From: an uncultured Alphaproteobacteria bacterium
GTDB lineage: Bacteria > Pseudomonadota > Alphaproteobacteria > RF32 > CAG-239
DNA length: 64,000 nucleotides
Reading direction: 5' to 3'
Assembly (NCBI GenBank): GCA_902464275.1
Contig: CABQIK010000002.1
Span: 85,208 to 149,207, forward strand
How positions within the stretch are numbered: position 1 is the first letter of the stretch; the number at the start of each line of letters is the position of its first letter. The position numbers and the translations under genes are program-made. Positions 1 through 7,651 of this stretch are shown piece by piece. The notes beneath the pieces were generated by a model. That model saw nothing but the letters and a program-made list of their open reading frames with translations, was not told the origin of the DNA and did no database searches.

Positions 1-21
1 AAAAAGGGATATTTATCTATC

Positions 22-486
22 ATGATTAAAGTTCTGTTTGTATGTCTGGGGAATATTTGTCGGTCACCGATGGCGCAGTTTGTGTTTAAGCAAATGGTTA
101 AGGAGCGCGGTTTGTCTGACCAGTTTGAAATTGATTCCGCCGCAACTGAAAGTTACAACGAAATGTGTCACGCCGGCATTCATCATGGCACGCGCGAGAT
201 GTTGAAATCCATGCATGTGCCGTTCGAGGAGCATTATTCCCGCCGCATTCGTCCGCGCGATTATGTTTATTATGACTATATTTTGGCGATGGATGGCAGC
301 AACATTGAGGACATTCAATCACTTATAGGTCCAGATACGGGACACAAAATCCATCGTCTTCTTGATTTTACGAATAATCCGCGCAATATTCGCGACCCTT
401 GGTATACCGGCAATTTTGATGAGAGCTATTGTGATATTTACGAGGGCTGTCAGGCGTTTTTAGAACATTTATTGGAGGAGAATTAA
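22..486 (+). CDS. Low-molecular-weight protein tyrosine phosphatase
   Basis: This cytoplasmic enzyme removes phosphate from protein tyrosine residues; in many bacteria the family opposes tyrosine kinases that control capsule or exopolysaccharide export. The P-loop is intact: Cys8 and Arg14 frame the motif CLGNICRS, and the general acid lies in DPW at residues 125-127. At 154 residues it has the usual family length and is complete. It ends four bases before the next gene, whose ribosome binding site (GGAGGAG) lies in this gene's last codons, so the two are probably co-transcribed. No kinase partner is visible. A link to the sugar cluster from 7652 onward is inference only. The promoter lies outside the window. 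Confidence 0.9.
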   Translation: MIKVLFVCLGNICRSPMAQFVFKQMVKERGLSDQFEIDSAATESYNEMCHAGIHHGTREMLKSMHVPFEEHYSRRIRPRDYVYYDYILAMDGSNIEDIQSLIGPDTGHKIHRLLDFTNNPRNIRDPWYTGNFDESYCDIYEGCQAFLEHLLEEN

Positions 487-490
487 ATAA

Positions 491-1249
491 ATGAACTCTG
501 AAATAGAATTAATTCCATTTATTAAACAAGCGCTCATAAATATAGAGACCAAAGAATTTAAAAGGACTAATAGTACAGCCATTTTATCTCTTAGAGTTTT
601 ATCTGGAGCGATTTTTGCGCTTTGCCGAGATGCTTTTACGTTATTGGAAAATAATAGAATATTTACAGCCTGCTCATTAACATGTCAGGCGATTGAAGCG
701 CAAATACAATTGTTATGTATTGATAAAATGTTTGATACAAAAGGCAGGGATTACTATGAATTTGCTTTTGTAGAACAATTAAGAAGTTTATCAATAAATC
801 CGCAATGGCAGGAGAAAACGCTTTTAAGAATGCACCACTATAATTGTGAAAGATTTTATACCGGTAAAGGTAAAAATACATCAGATATTGATAGCTATCA
901 TAAAAACTGGTATAGATCATTTGCTAACAGTATAAAAGACTTAAGCAAGATTGCTTTTCCTTATTTTAAGGAAATATTTCATTCTCAAGGCATTGTTTTT
1001 GTAGAGGAAGATTTAGATATTGATTTGCTTTATGAAAATTACCAGACTTTATGTTCATTTAAGCATTTATCACCGTTTATTGTAGGAGAAACTTTCCAAG
1101 TACAAGGTAAATTACAAGAGGAACATAAGATTAATCACAAGGAAGTGGCTTTAACTAGTATATATACAGCACTTATATCAGTAATATTAGTTCTTAATCG
1201 ACATGGTGAACAAATACCAATTGAAGGATGTTTATTTAATAGAGCTTAA
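491..1249 (+). CDS. Hypothetical protein, possibly DUF5677-like
   Basis: The function is not recognised. The 252-residue product is mostly helical, with no signal peptide and no clear membrane segment. A conserved-looking stretch around residues 65-80 (SLTCQAIEAQIQLL) and an SFKHLSPFI segment near residue 195 loosely recall DUF5677/HEPN-like helical proteins, but this is a weak impression. A strong ribosome binding site (GGAGGAG, 474-480) inside the end of the preceding phosphatase gene sets the ATG at 491 and suggests co-transcription. Base composition is clearly more AT-rich than in the phosphatase, as in the other accessory genes up to 7241. Its 3' end overlaps the convergent small gene that ends at 1232 by 18 bases. 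Confidence 0.6.
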   Translation: MNSEIELIPFIKQALINIETKEFKRTNSTAILSLRVLSGAIFALCRDAFTLLENNRIFTACSLTCQAIEAQIQLLCIDKMFDTKGRDYYEFAFVEQLRSLSINPQWQEKTLLRMHHYNCERFYTGKGKNTSDIDSYHKNWYRSFANSIKDLSKIAFPYFKEIFHSQGIVFVEEDLDIDLLYENYQTLCSFKHLSPFIVGETFQVQGKLQEEHKINHKEVALTSIYTALISVILVLNRHGEQIPIEGCLFNRA

Positions 1250-1489
1250 TTTCTTTGCTTGATACTCAACTTTCAATTCATTTTGGCATTGTTTGTAGCG
1301 GGTGGCCATTTGTTCTAATTTAAATTGCAGGCGGTTAAGGCGGTCGCGAGGTCTGACCGGTAGCGGATTACCGTAGGCATTTTTGAGTAAAGTTTCGATT
1401 TGAGTTAATGTGCGGCCGGCGTGGTAATAAACCATTACAAAGTTTGTCCGGTTGCTCGGTTTAATATCCTCGTATTTGTGCATTTTCAT
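1232..1489 (-). CDS. Small hypothetical protein (85 aa)
   Basis: No function is recognised. The product is a basic, helical 85-residue cytoplasmic protein with many Arg, Lys and Gln residues (for example RPRDRLNRLQFKLEQ), compatible with a nucleic-acid-binding or coiled protein; that is inference. The start at 1489 is chosen over a longer reading from 1543 because AAGGA lies seven bases upstream. Its upstream sequence matches that of the small minus-strand gene at 2592-2900, so the two probably share regulation. The 3' end overlaps the convergent gene ending at 1249. Confidence 0.6.
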   Translation of the reverse strand: MKMHKYEDIKPSNRTNFVMVYYHAGRTLTQIETLLKNAYGNPLPVRPRDRLNRLQFKLEQMATRYKQCQNELKVEYQAKKLSSIK

Positions 1490-1530
1490 TGTATATCCTT
1501 TCGTTGCAATCCAATAGATGCTTGAAAATG
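1487..1530 (-). promoter_or_regulatory. Shared leader of small minus-strand genes, copy 1
   Basis: Read on the plus strand, TCATTGTATATCCTTTCGTT followed by GATGCTTGAAAATG nearly matches 2897-2940 (TCATTGTATTTCCTTTCGTT, then AATGCTTGGAAATG). The shared part covers the start codon, the AAGGA ribosome binding site and about 25 further bases. Conservation outside coding sequence suggests common control or a common origin of the two genes. Confidence 0.55.
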
Positions 1531-1608
1531 AACAAAAGTCCAAAGAAATATTTAGTATTGCACTTTTATATTTTTTAGGATAGCCTCGCCTTAAATAGGA
1601 GAACTAAA

Positions 1609-2595
1609 ATGAGCTTATTTTTGGATGGCAAGCAGTATTTTGAAAAGAAATATACAAATGAAAGTAATTTTGAACAAACTATTTATCAAAATTACAGAAT
1701 GCTTTTTGGTAATAATACACTTTACATAAATTCAAAACAAAAGATTAAAACAAACACCCATAAAGGAACGATTCCTGATGGATACCTTTTTGACTTTGAG
1801 TTAGAAGATTTTTATTTAGTTGAAGTAGAGTTAGCAAAACACGATGCTTATGATCATATCCTTCCTCAGATTACAAAATTTTTTAATGCCTTGACTGAAA
1901 AGAGCAAAAAAGAGCTTATAGATAATATAGATCATATTATTAATTCTGATGAAAAACTAAAAAAAGAATTCCAAGAACGTAATAAAGGTAAAGAAATTCA
2001 CCGTACCATTTCTGATATCATCAATAATTCTTCAAAAATTTTACTTATTATTGATGATAATAATCCGTCGCTGAGAGAGATTAGTTCTCTCTATTCAGAG
2101 TGGGAAAATGTAAAAATTTTAGTAATAAAGGAATTTTCTGGTAAAGATAGATCAATTTTCACGTCTGAACCAGATTTTGCTATTTTGGATACTTCTGAAT
2201 CTAATTTTGAAACAAGCATTGATGCATCAAATTCTGAATACACAGTAGAATATCACCTTCAAAATAGTAATAACTTCATAAAGGATATATATAACTCTCT
2301 GGAAGAAAAATTGAAAAATTATCCAGAGATAGTGTTTAATGTACAAAAATATTATATTGCGCTGAAAAGGAAAAGAAATTTTGCTTACTTAAAGCCCAAA
2401 AAGAACAGTTTAAAGATTGTTCTAAAGCTACCTTATAAACAAGTACTCTCCAAAGTGAAGCATTATCAAGTAAAGGAGTGTACACCTCCAGTGAAGAATT
2501 TTTATGGTGCAGATTGTTGTTGGATTAAAGTTGACAACGCAAATTATGTTGGTGAGGTCTTAAAAGTTTTAGAAGAAGCCTATCTATCAAATTAG
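1609..2595 (+). CDS. DUF5655-type protein with PD-(D/E)XK nuclease-like N-terminus
   Basis: This is probably a nucleic-acid-processing protein. Residues about 45-80 contain GTIPDGYLFDFE followed by FYLVEVELAK, which fits a PD-(D/E)XK nuclease core with the acidic pair in PD and E-X-E and no missing catalytic position. The C-terminal 110 residues contain a block near YYIALKRKRNFAYLKPKK that resembles the DUF5655 domain, which is known to be fused to NucS/DUF91-type nuclease domains. The start has a good ribosome binding site (AGGAGA, seven bases upstream). The gene is AT-rich, stands alone between two convergent small genes and lies just before two defence-type pairs. The assignment is by motif only; substrate and partner are unknown. 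Confidence 0.6.
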   Translation: MSLFLDGKQYFEKKYTNESNFEQTIYQNYRMLFGNNTLYINSKQKIKTNTHKGTIPDGYLFDFELEDFYLVEVELAKHDAYDHILPQITKFFNALTEKSKKELIDNIDHIINSDEKLKKEFQERNKGKEIHRTISDIINNSSKILLIIDDNNPSLREISSLYSEWENVKILVIKEFSGKDRSIFTSEPDFAILDTSESNFETSIDASNSEYTVEYHLQNSNNFIKDIYNSLEEKLKNYPEIVFNVQKYYIALKRKRNFAYLKPKKNSLKIVLKLPYKQVLSKVKHYQVKECTPPVKNFYGADCCWIKVDNANYVGEVLKVLEEAYLSN

Positions 2596-2900
2596 TCCAC
2601 TTCAATCCCCATGTAACGGCAGTATGAGGAACCGGACGGGTCAACGTAAAGTGTTGGCTTGCCTTGGCATTTTAAGGCAACTACTTGGCGGTGGTTTTCA
2701 TCATCATAACCGCCTTTGCCGGATAAAAAGATGTAATCGTCAAGTGGTGATCGGCACACAGCATTATACCAGACCGGAGGCAGGTTGACCGTTTCTGCTA
2801 CCATCACTTCTTCGGCCTGCACGTTATAGCGCTGACATAATTCCATAACTTCATCGATATCTGAGGGCTTCCGGACCATGTAAATCTTAACTGTTTTCAT
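2592..2900 (-). CDS. Small hypothetical protein (102 aa)
   Basis: No function is recognised. The 102-residue product starts MKTVKIYMVRKPSDIDEV and looks like a compact alpha/beta fold without a signal peptide. It has two cysteines near the C-terminus (SSYCRYMGIEVD). The start is set by GAAAGGAAATACA directly upstream. The leader is shared with the 85-residue gene at 1232-1489, although the two proteins are not obviously alike. GC content is higher than in the neighbouring plus-strand gene, which may mean a different origin. The 3' end overlaps the preceding convergent gene by four bases. Confidence 0.6.
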   Translation of the reverse strand: MKTVKIYMVRKPSDIDEVMELCQRYNVQAEEVMVAETVNLPPVWYNAVCRSPLDDYIFLSGKGGYDDENHRQVVALKCQGKPTLYVDPSGSSYCRYMGIEVD

Positions 2901-2940
2901 TGTATTTCCTTTCGTTTGATACAGTGAATGCTTGGAAATG
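2897..2940 (-). promoter_or_regulatory. Shared leader of small minus-strand genes, copy 2
   Basis: This is the second copy of the leader at 1487-1530. It covers the start codon, the ribosome binding site (AAGGAAATACA before ATG) and the ATGCTTGGAAATG block. The copies agree closely, while the sequences on either side do not. Confidence 0.55.
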
Positions 2941-3300
2941 GGGCAATATCAAGTACAATATGACGTTTGTCGCACAATTATTCAAAATTTCAGAGAAATA
3001 CTGATTTTTTGAGCGGCTGTATTGGGCATACAGTGCTAGGAAAATTGGTGTTTATATGAAATTTTGAAGTTTGCCCTTCGGGTTTGCCTGCAAAAGTGTT
3101 CTGCTTTGTCATTAAACTTGAAAATATGCTCTATATTCTCGGCGTTTAACTCCGCGCATAACGCTTTTGCAGAGCAAATGCAACAATGTTATACTGCACT
3201 TGGTATTGCCCGTCAGTCCAGTGAAAAAAACTATTTTCTTGAAAAAATCCCGAATTTTAGCGAAAAACTTAATGATTATGTGATTTTTTCACACAATCTC
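2941..3300. other. Gene-poor stretch between accessory modules
   Basis: About 360 bases hold no convincing gene. An 83-codon reading from a TTG at 3064 has no ribosome binding site and a cysteine-rich composition unlike its neighbours. A short inverted repeat (TGTAT/ATACA) lies near 3017-3031. The stretch ends at the promoter of the RloA-like gene. It may be decayed sequence or a repeat that recurs elsewhere in the genome, which cannot be judged from this window. Confidence 0.4.
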
Positions 3301-3329
3301 TTGACTTTTTATTAAAAATGACATATATT
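3301..3329 (+). promoter_or_regulatory. Sigma-70-type promoter of the rloA/rloB-like operon
   Basis: TTGACT (3301-3306) and TATATT (3324-3329) are separated by exactly 17 bases. They lie 32 bases before the start codon at 3361. Confidence 0.65.
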
Positions 3330-3360
3330 TCGAAGACAACAGGTAAAAAAGGGGCAAAAA

Positions 3361-4650
3361 ATGTTATTAAGTTTCTCTGTGTCAAATTTCGGATCATTTA
3401 AAGAAAAAGCTACTTTTTCTATGTTTCCGGGGAAAATTTCCAAACAGCATGAAAACCATGTCTTAGGATGTATGCAATATAAAGCATTAAAAGGGGCGGC
3501 TCTTTACGGAGCTAATGCCTCAGGTAAATCCAATTTTGTAAAAGCAATTGCGGCACTTAGAGCTATAATTGCAGGAGAACCTACCAAAAATTTGCTTTTA
3601 AATCAGTTTAAACTCGATAATTCGTACTCAGAAACTGAATTCGAGATTGTTTTTCAATATAATAAAGTAACATATCAATATATTCTGCGCACAAATGGGG
3701 TTAATATTCCGTTTGAGCAATTAGCAATAGTCCAAAGATATGGGGAATTAAAGCCACTATTTACACGAGAAAATGAAAATGTAACGATAAGTTCCTTACT
3801 ATCAAAAAGTGCAGATTGGTATAAAAATAGGACATTTCAGGCAACTAATGCTTATTTATTTAAGCTATGGCAGGATGGGATTATTCCAAATCAAAAAAAG
3901 ATCAGTGGATCAAAGCATATTATCAATGCAATAGATTTCTTTTACAGGCTGTTTGTTATAACTCCACAAAGCCTTGCTAATCCTGTAGCTTTTTCTTTAT
4001 TCTTCCAACGCAAAGATTTTCAATTGTTTTTGAAAAAATTATTACATGTTGCTGATTTGGGAATTACTGATATTAAATGGGTACCTCTTTCAAAAGAAGA
4101 TAGTGAGAAATATTTTAAGCAGGTAATATCAAGAATAAATGAACAACACGAATATGGAACAATTATATCGAAAAACGATTTAGGCGAAGTGCTTGCTTTG
4201 GATATCAGTCCTTCCGGGCAAAAAGTTCATGCACTTAAAACAATACATAATGGTGTAGAATTTAACATTTCCGAGGAATCTGCCGGAACAGTGCGCTTAA
4301 TTGATTTAGCATTATCTTTCTTCTTTTTACAGGAGCAAGATATGTGTCTCATAATTGATGAGCTTGATTGCCATTTACATCCGTTTTTGAGTAAATTCTT
4401 GCTTCAACATCATATGGAAACGACAGAAAACAAAGGACAATTAATTGTTACATTACATGATTTAAATTTAATGTCGCAAGAAATTTGGCGTACAGATGAA
4501 ATATGGTTTGCAGAAAAACGCCAAGATGGTTCTACTGATCTGTATTCGTTATACCAGTTTTCTCCTCGCTTTGATAAAAATCTTCAGAAAGGGTATATGC
4601 AAGGAAAGTATGGCGCAATTCCTATGATAGGAGATTTCAAAGATGAGTAA
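3361..4650 (+). CDS. RloA/AbiLi-like AAA family ATPase
   Basis: This is the ATPase component of a two-gene defence-type module. The ABC/SMC-like core is complete: Walker A GANASGKS at residues 50-57, a signature-like SEESAGTVRLIDLA stretch near residue 305, Walker B LIIDELD near residue 330 and an H-switch VTLHDLN near residue 365. At 429 residues it has the usual length for this AAA_21-type family. The next gene encodes an RloB-domain protein and overlaps this one by eight bases, the arrangement known from RloA/RloB linked to restriction loci and from the AbiL abortive-infection system. It has its own promoter (3301-3329). The family assignment is firm at domain level; phage defence is inferred from family and context. 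Confidence 0.8.
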   Translation: MLLSFSVSNFGSFKEKATFSMFPGKISKQHENHVLGCMQYKALKGAALYGANASGKSNFVKAIAALRAIIAGEPTKNLLLNQFKLDNSYSETEFEIVFQYNKVTYQYILRTNGVNIPFEQLAIVQRYGELKPLFTRENENVTISSLLSKSADWYKNRTFQATNAYLFKLWQDGIIPNQKKISGSKHIINAIDFFYRLFVITPQSLANPVAFSLFFQRKDFQLFLKKLLHVADLGITDIKWVPLSKEDSEKYFKQVISRINEQHEYGTIISKNDLGEVLALDISPSGQKVHALKTIHNGVEFNISEESAGTVRLIDLALSFFFLQEQDMCLIIDELDCHLHPFLSKFLLQHHMETTENKGQLIVTLHDLNLMSQEIWRTDEIWFAEKRQDGSTDLYSLYQFSPRFDKNLQKGYMQGKYGAIPMIGDFKDE

Positions 4651-5224
4651 TTTCGGACAGCGCTCGCAATTTAAGCTAATTATTCAGCTGTTTTTCGAGG
4701 GTAAAACGGAACTGGATTATTTGCAAAAGTTTATTCGTCAACGCAACAAGAATACATTAATTAGATTAAACAAGATATTGATTAACCCTAATCCTCTGAC
4801 TTTAGCGCAAGAGTCGGTAGAAAAGTTTGATGATTTAAAAATGAATAATTCTGAAGTATGGGTAGTGTTTGATCACGATGGTAGAGATACGGAAGTTAGG
4901 AACGCTATTGATTATATAAATAAAAGCGGAAAAGATATTCATATAGCCTTTATGAAACCTTGTATTGAAATATGGCCTCTGATGCATAACGGAATTGATA
5001 ATGTTACGACACCATCAGCGGCACAATCAAAACTAGAAAGCATTATGCCATCTTATGACCATGATAGAAATCCATATTTCGATCTAGATAAAATGCAAAA
5101 TTATGAAGGTGCGGTGGTAAAAGCAAAACAATGGCAAACGTCATTATCAGGCGATCCGGAATATAATTCTGCCAAATATGCAGGCATTTATAAATTAACT
5201 GAAAAAATAGCTGGTGTGGAATAA
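4643..5224 (+). CDS. RloB/AbiLii-like protein with TOPRIM-type acidic residues
   Basis: This is the partner of the preceding ATPase. The N-terminus reads FFEGKTELDYL (Glu19 and Glu23), and residues 72-80 read VWVVFDHDG with Asp77 and Asp79. This Glu followed by D-X-D spacing fits the TOPRIM-like nuclease fold proposed for RloB proteins. At 193 residues it is of normal length. The start codon lies inside the end of the ATPase gene, which implies translational coupling. By analogy with OLD-like ATPase/TOPRIM pairs, the ATPase would regulate a nucleolytic RloB subunit; that is inference. Strong hairpins follow the stop codon. Confidence 0.75.
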   Translation: MSNFGQRSQFKLIIQLFFEGKTELDYLQKFIRQRNKNTLIRLNKILINPNPLTLAQESVEKFDDLKMNNSEVWVVFDHDGRDTEVRNAIDYINKSGKDIHIAFMKPCIEIWPLMHNGIDNVTTPSAAQSKLESIMPSYDHDRNPYFDLDKMQNYEGAVVKAKQWQTSLSGDPEYNSAKYAGIYKLTEKIAGVE

Positions 5225-5231
5225 TTTCTGA

Positions 5232-5326
5232 TTTAATTATGGCGGAACTGCCATAATTAAAATCCACAAATCATCATATTTGCCCCGGTTAGTCCATTTT
5301 TATTGGACTTTCCGGAGCAAATACAA
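5232..5326 (+). terminator. Two hairpins after the rloB-like gene
   Basis: The first hairpin pairs TTAATTATGGC with GCCATAATTAA across the loop GGAACT. The second is an imperfect stem in which TTTGC-CCGG-AGTCC pairs with GGACT-CCGG-GCAAA across ATTTTTATT. Neither ends in a long T run, so termination is plausible but a structured RNA or mRNA 3' end is equally possible. The rest of the stretch to 5528 is very AT-rich, and I see no gene in it. Confidence 0.4.
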
Positions 5327-5528
5327 CATTTTATAAAGTAAGTAGAAAAGTAAGGAGAAAAATTAAAACAAGTAAGGATAAAAATAACTACCCAGAAAAT
5401 ATTATTTTTTAGTAGTATATCTGCAATCCTCGGGGATATGAAAAATACGAAGATACCGATTTTGAAAGCAATTTTATAATTAATATTTGATATGATACGA
5501 AAAATAAACTGCTTTTTGAATTTTTATC

Positions 5529-5567
5529 TTGACTTTTTGTAGAAAAATGGTCCATATTTCTACAAAA
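5529..5567 (+). promoter_or_regulatory. abiE-type promoter with overlapping operator
   Basis: A -35 element TTGACT (5529-5534) and a -10-like CATATT (5553-5558) overlap a perfect inverted repeat, TTTTGTAGAAA (5535-5545) and TTTCTACAAAA (5557-5567), with an 11-base gap. AbiEi antitoxins are known to bind inverted repeats in their own promoter, so autoregulation by the first gene product is the natural reading. GAGAGG lies just before the ATG at 5579. Confidence 0.7.
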
Positions 5568-5578
5568 GAGAGGTTTAA

Positions 5579-6205
5579 ATGTCAGTAACTATAAAGGATA
5601 GAATACTTTATTTAATCCAAAAAAAAGGAAGAGGTATAGTATTTTCTTCTCAGGATTTTATACCAAAATTTAAAAGATGGGAAGTTGATCGTTCTCTTAC
5701 AGATTTGGAAAAAGAAGGCAAGATTGTTCGAATCATTCCAGGGCTGTATGCCTTTCCTAAGTATAGCCAGTTACTTAAAGAATATGTTGTACCTGATATA
5801 GGAACAATTGCTCAGGGCATCGCTCGCAAAAATGATTGGAAAATTTTTCCAGAAGGAAATACAGCTCTTCTTTACTTAGGTTTATCGACACAAGTGCCTG
5901 CTAAATATATTTACTTATCAAGCGGTAGGCACCGTAAGTATGATATAAACGGTACAATTTTGGAATTTAAGGAGTTAAATTCTAAAACTATTTCCATAAG
6001 TGATAAAAATACAAATCTTGTTGTTCAATCCATTGCTGCATTGGGGAAAATTGCCGCAAGTGAAGAGAGCTTTATTAAAAAACTCTCAAAGTGTTTTTCG
6101 CCGGAAGAATGGGTAAAGATTGAATACAAGGCCAAAAAAGTAACATCATGGATATTAGAAGTAATTGCAAAAGCAAAGGAATTTTCAAATGATGAAGATT
6201 ATTAA
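5579..6205 (+). CDS. AbiEi/DUF6088-like antitoxin and autoregulator
   Basis: This is the antitoxin of a type IV (AbiE-type) toxin-antitoxin pair. The first 60 residues look like a winged helix-turn-helix (a segment with RWEVDRSLTDLEKEGKIVRI followed by PGLYAFPKY), typical of AbiEi and DUF6088 proteins. The remaining part (208 residues in total) fits the C-terminal antitoxin domain. It is followed directly by a nucleotidyltransferase toxin gene that starts inside its 3' end. The perfect inverted repeat over its promoter supports DNA binding and negative autoregulation, as shown for other AbiEi proteins. Function here is assigned from family and context. Confidence 0.8.
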   Translation: MSVTIKDRILYLIQKKGRGIVFSSQDFIPKFKRWEVDRSLTDLEKEGKIVRIIPGLYAFPKYSQLLKEYVVPDIGTIAQGIARKNDWKIFPEGNTALLYLGLSTQVPAKYIYLSSGRHRKYDINGTILEFKELNSKTISISDKNTNLVVQSIAALGKIAASEESFIKKLSKCFSPEEWVKIEYKAKKVTSWILEVIAKAKEFSNDEDY

Positions 6206-7241
6206 CTCATCAACGGAAGAAAGAAATCTTTTATTTACGAGAGTGTCTGAATCTACACATATCCCGCTTGCTATGGTTGAAAAAGACTTTTGGGTTTGCT
6301 TTGTGCTTGCGAGAATATTTTCTGATGCAGAATTAAGAGATGCATTACGCTTCAAAGGCGGCACCTCACTTTCTAAAGGCTACGGACTTATAAAGAGATT
6401 CTCTGAAGATTTAGATTTAATTTTGGATAAATCCCTTGTTCTTGGTGACGAAGATATTTTCAAATCCTCTTATAAAAAACAAAGAGAATTTTCAGATGTC
6501 ATTTCGGAAAAAACAGCAACGTATATATCAACAATTTTGAAATCTAAAATAGAAAATGTTTTAAATGATGCAGTCAAAGTTTATACAGATGCTGAATATG
6601 CGGAGATAACACCTTCGTATAATCCGGGAAAGATTGACAATAAATCATTGCACATTGTTTATCCGAAATCAGCGAATGATACATATTTGCGCCCGGATAT
6701 ATTGCTTGAAATCGGGATAATGTCAGCAAGAACTCCCTGTGAGGACAGAAATATTACATCCTATGTTGCTCAGACCTTTCCTCAACTTGCATTAGAATCT
6801 TGTAATGTACCAACAGTAAAACCTATTCGAACATTTTGGGATAAAGCAACAATTTTACATAGAGAATTTTATCGTCCGGCCACGAAATATAACAAGCAGA
6901 CAGATTCAGAAGAACCAAATTATACACCGGTGCGATACTCTCGGCATTATCATGATTTGTATCAACTTGGAAATTCTTTTGTAAAGGACGAAGCTCTTGC
7001 TGATAGAAATTTGTTAGCTGATGTTGTGGATCGTAAAGACAAATTATATCATTGCCCATGGGCAAAATATGATGAGTGCCTTACAGGTAAAATGCATTTA
7101 TTACCAAACGAAAATAACAAGAGTGTAATACAGGAAGATTATAAAGCTATGCAGAATATGATTTATGGAGAGGTTCCTTCTTGGGATGAGATAATAAAAT
7201 ATCTTACAGAATTGGAAAAAGAAATAAATCAGTGTAAATAA
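6189..7241 (+). CDS. AbiEii/AbiGii-type nucleotidyltransferase toxin
   Basis: This is the toxin partner of the preceding gene. The nucleotidyltransferase core is visible as FKGGTSLS (GGTSL at residues 57-61 from the chosen start) and RFSEDLDL (D-X-D near residues 74-76). In characterised relatives these residues bind the nucleotide and metal, and the toxin acts reversibly on cell growth. The start at 6189 is preferred to 6165 because AAAGGA lies eight bases upstream and the protein then begins MMKIINSSTEERN; it overlaps the antitoxin gene by 17 bases. The product is 350 residues with no break. Restriction of phage is a known role of the family and not shown here. Confidence 0.8.
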   Translation: MMKIINSSTEERNLLFTRVSESTHIPLAMVEKDFWVCFVLARIFSDAELRDALRFKGGTSLSKGYGLIKRFSEDLDLILDKSLVLGDEDIFKSSYKKQREFSDVISEKTATYISTILKSKIENVLNDAVKVYTDAEYAEITPSYNPGKIDNKSLHIVYPKSANDTYLRPDILLEIGIMSARTPCEDRNITSYVAQTFPQLALESCNVPTVKPIRTFWDKATILHREFYRPATKYNKQTDSEEPNYTPVRYSRHYHDLYQLGNSFVKDEALADRNLLADVVDRKDKLYHCPWAKYDECLTGKMHLLPNENNKSVIQEDYKAMQNMIYGEVPSWDEIIKYLTELEKEINQCK

Positions 7242-7245
7242 TTAA

Positions 7246-7425
7246 ATGTCAATTTCAACACCTCAACCGTCTAAAATGTTAGTCCGGGCGCGGGATATTC
7301 TTTATGTCATACAAACGAGCATTCATTACCGAAAAAGAACCGGTGGCGGACTGGGAAACATAAGTAGATATTGGCTTAAATCGGCGGCAGATAACAGATA
7401 CTTTTGTGCTTTAAAGTATCCGTAA
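7246..7425 (+). CDS. Possible small ORF (59 aa) after the toxin gene
   Basis: A 59-codon frame starts four bases after the toxin stop codon and reads to 7425. The product is basic (for example HYRKRTGGGLGNISRYWL) and shows no recognised family. There is no good ribosome binding site, and a second reading frame in the same stretch is also open for 19 codons. GC content is higher than in the toxin gene. It could equally be a structured RNA or the remnant of a larger gene. A hairpin (GATACTTT/AAAGTATC, 7398-7420) lies over its end. Confidence 0.25.
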   Translation: MSISTPQPSKMLVRARDILYVIQTSIHYRKRTGGGLGNISRYWLKSAADNRYFCALKYP

Positions 7426-7457
7426 TTGCCGTCTCTTACTCAATTCACCACCATAAA

Positions 7458-7487
7458 AACCACTCTTTTTGCAAGAGTGGTTTTTTA
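7458..7487 (+). terminator. Rho-independent terminator closing the accessory region
   Basis: AACCACTCTT pairs with AAGAGTGGTT across a five-base loop and is followed by a run of T. It separates the AbiE-type module from the glycan cluster. Between it and the start at 7652 I see no gene; that stretch is AT-rich leader for the glycosyltransferase. Confidence 0.8.
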
Positions 7488-7651
7488 TTATCCGCTGAGA
7501 CCAAAACTTTATAATTTTTATAAAATCGGAAATTTCTCAAAATGCGCAAATATAGTTATCACACGGCGGTAAAATTTAGCTTGAAATTTTATGCTCAAAA
7601 GAGTATAAGGCTTTATATTTGTTAAACAACCCCATTCGTCGGAGATGCAAC

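Noticed and set aside
3064..3315. 83-codon plus-strand frame starting at TTG
   Set aside because: It has no ribosome binding site, starts at TTG, has an unusual Cys/Ser-rich composition and overlaps the promoter of the next gene. It is more likely a repeat or decayed sequence.
7246..7460. RNase P RNA or tmRNA, suggested by AGTCCGGGC near 7281
   Set aside because: Only a short string matches RNase P RNA. The other conserved blocks and the size are missing.
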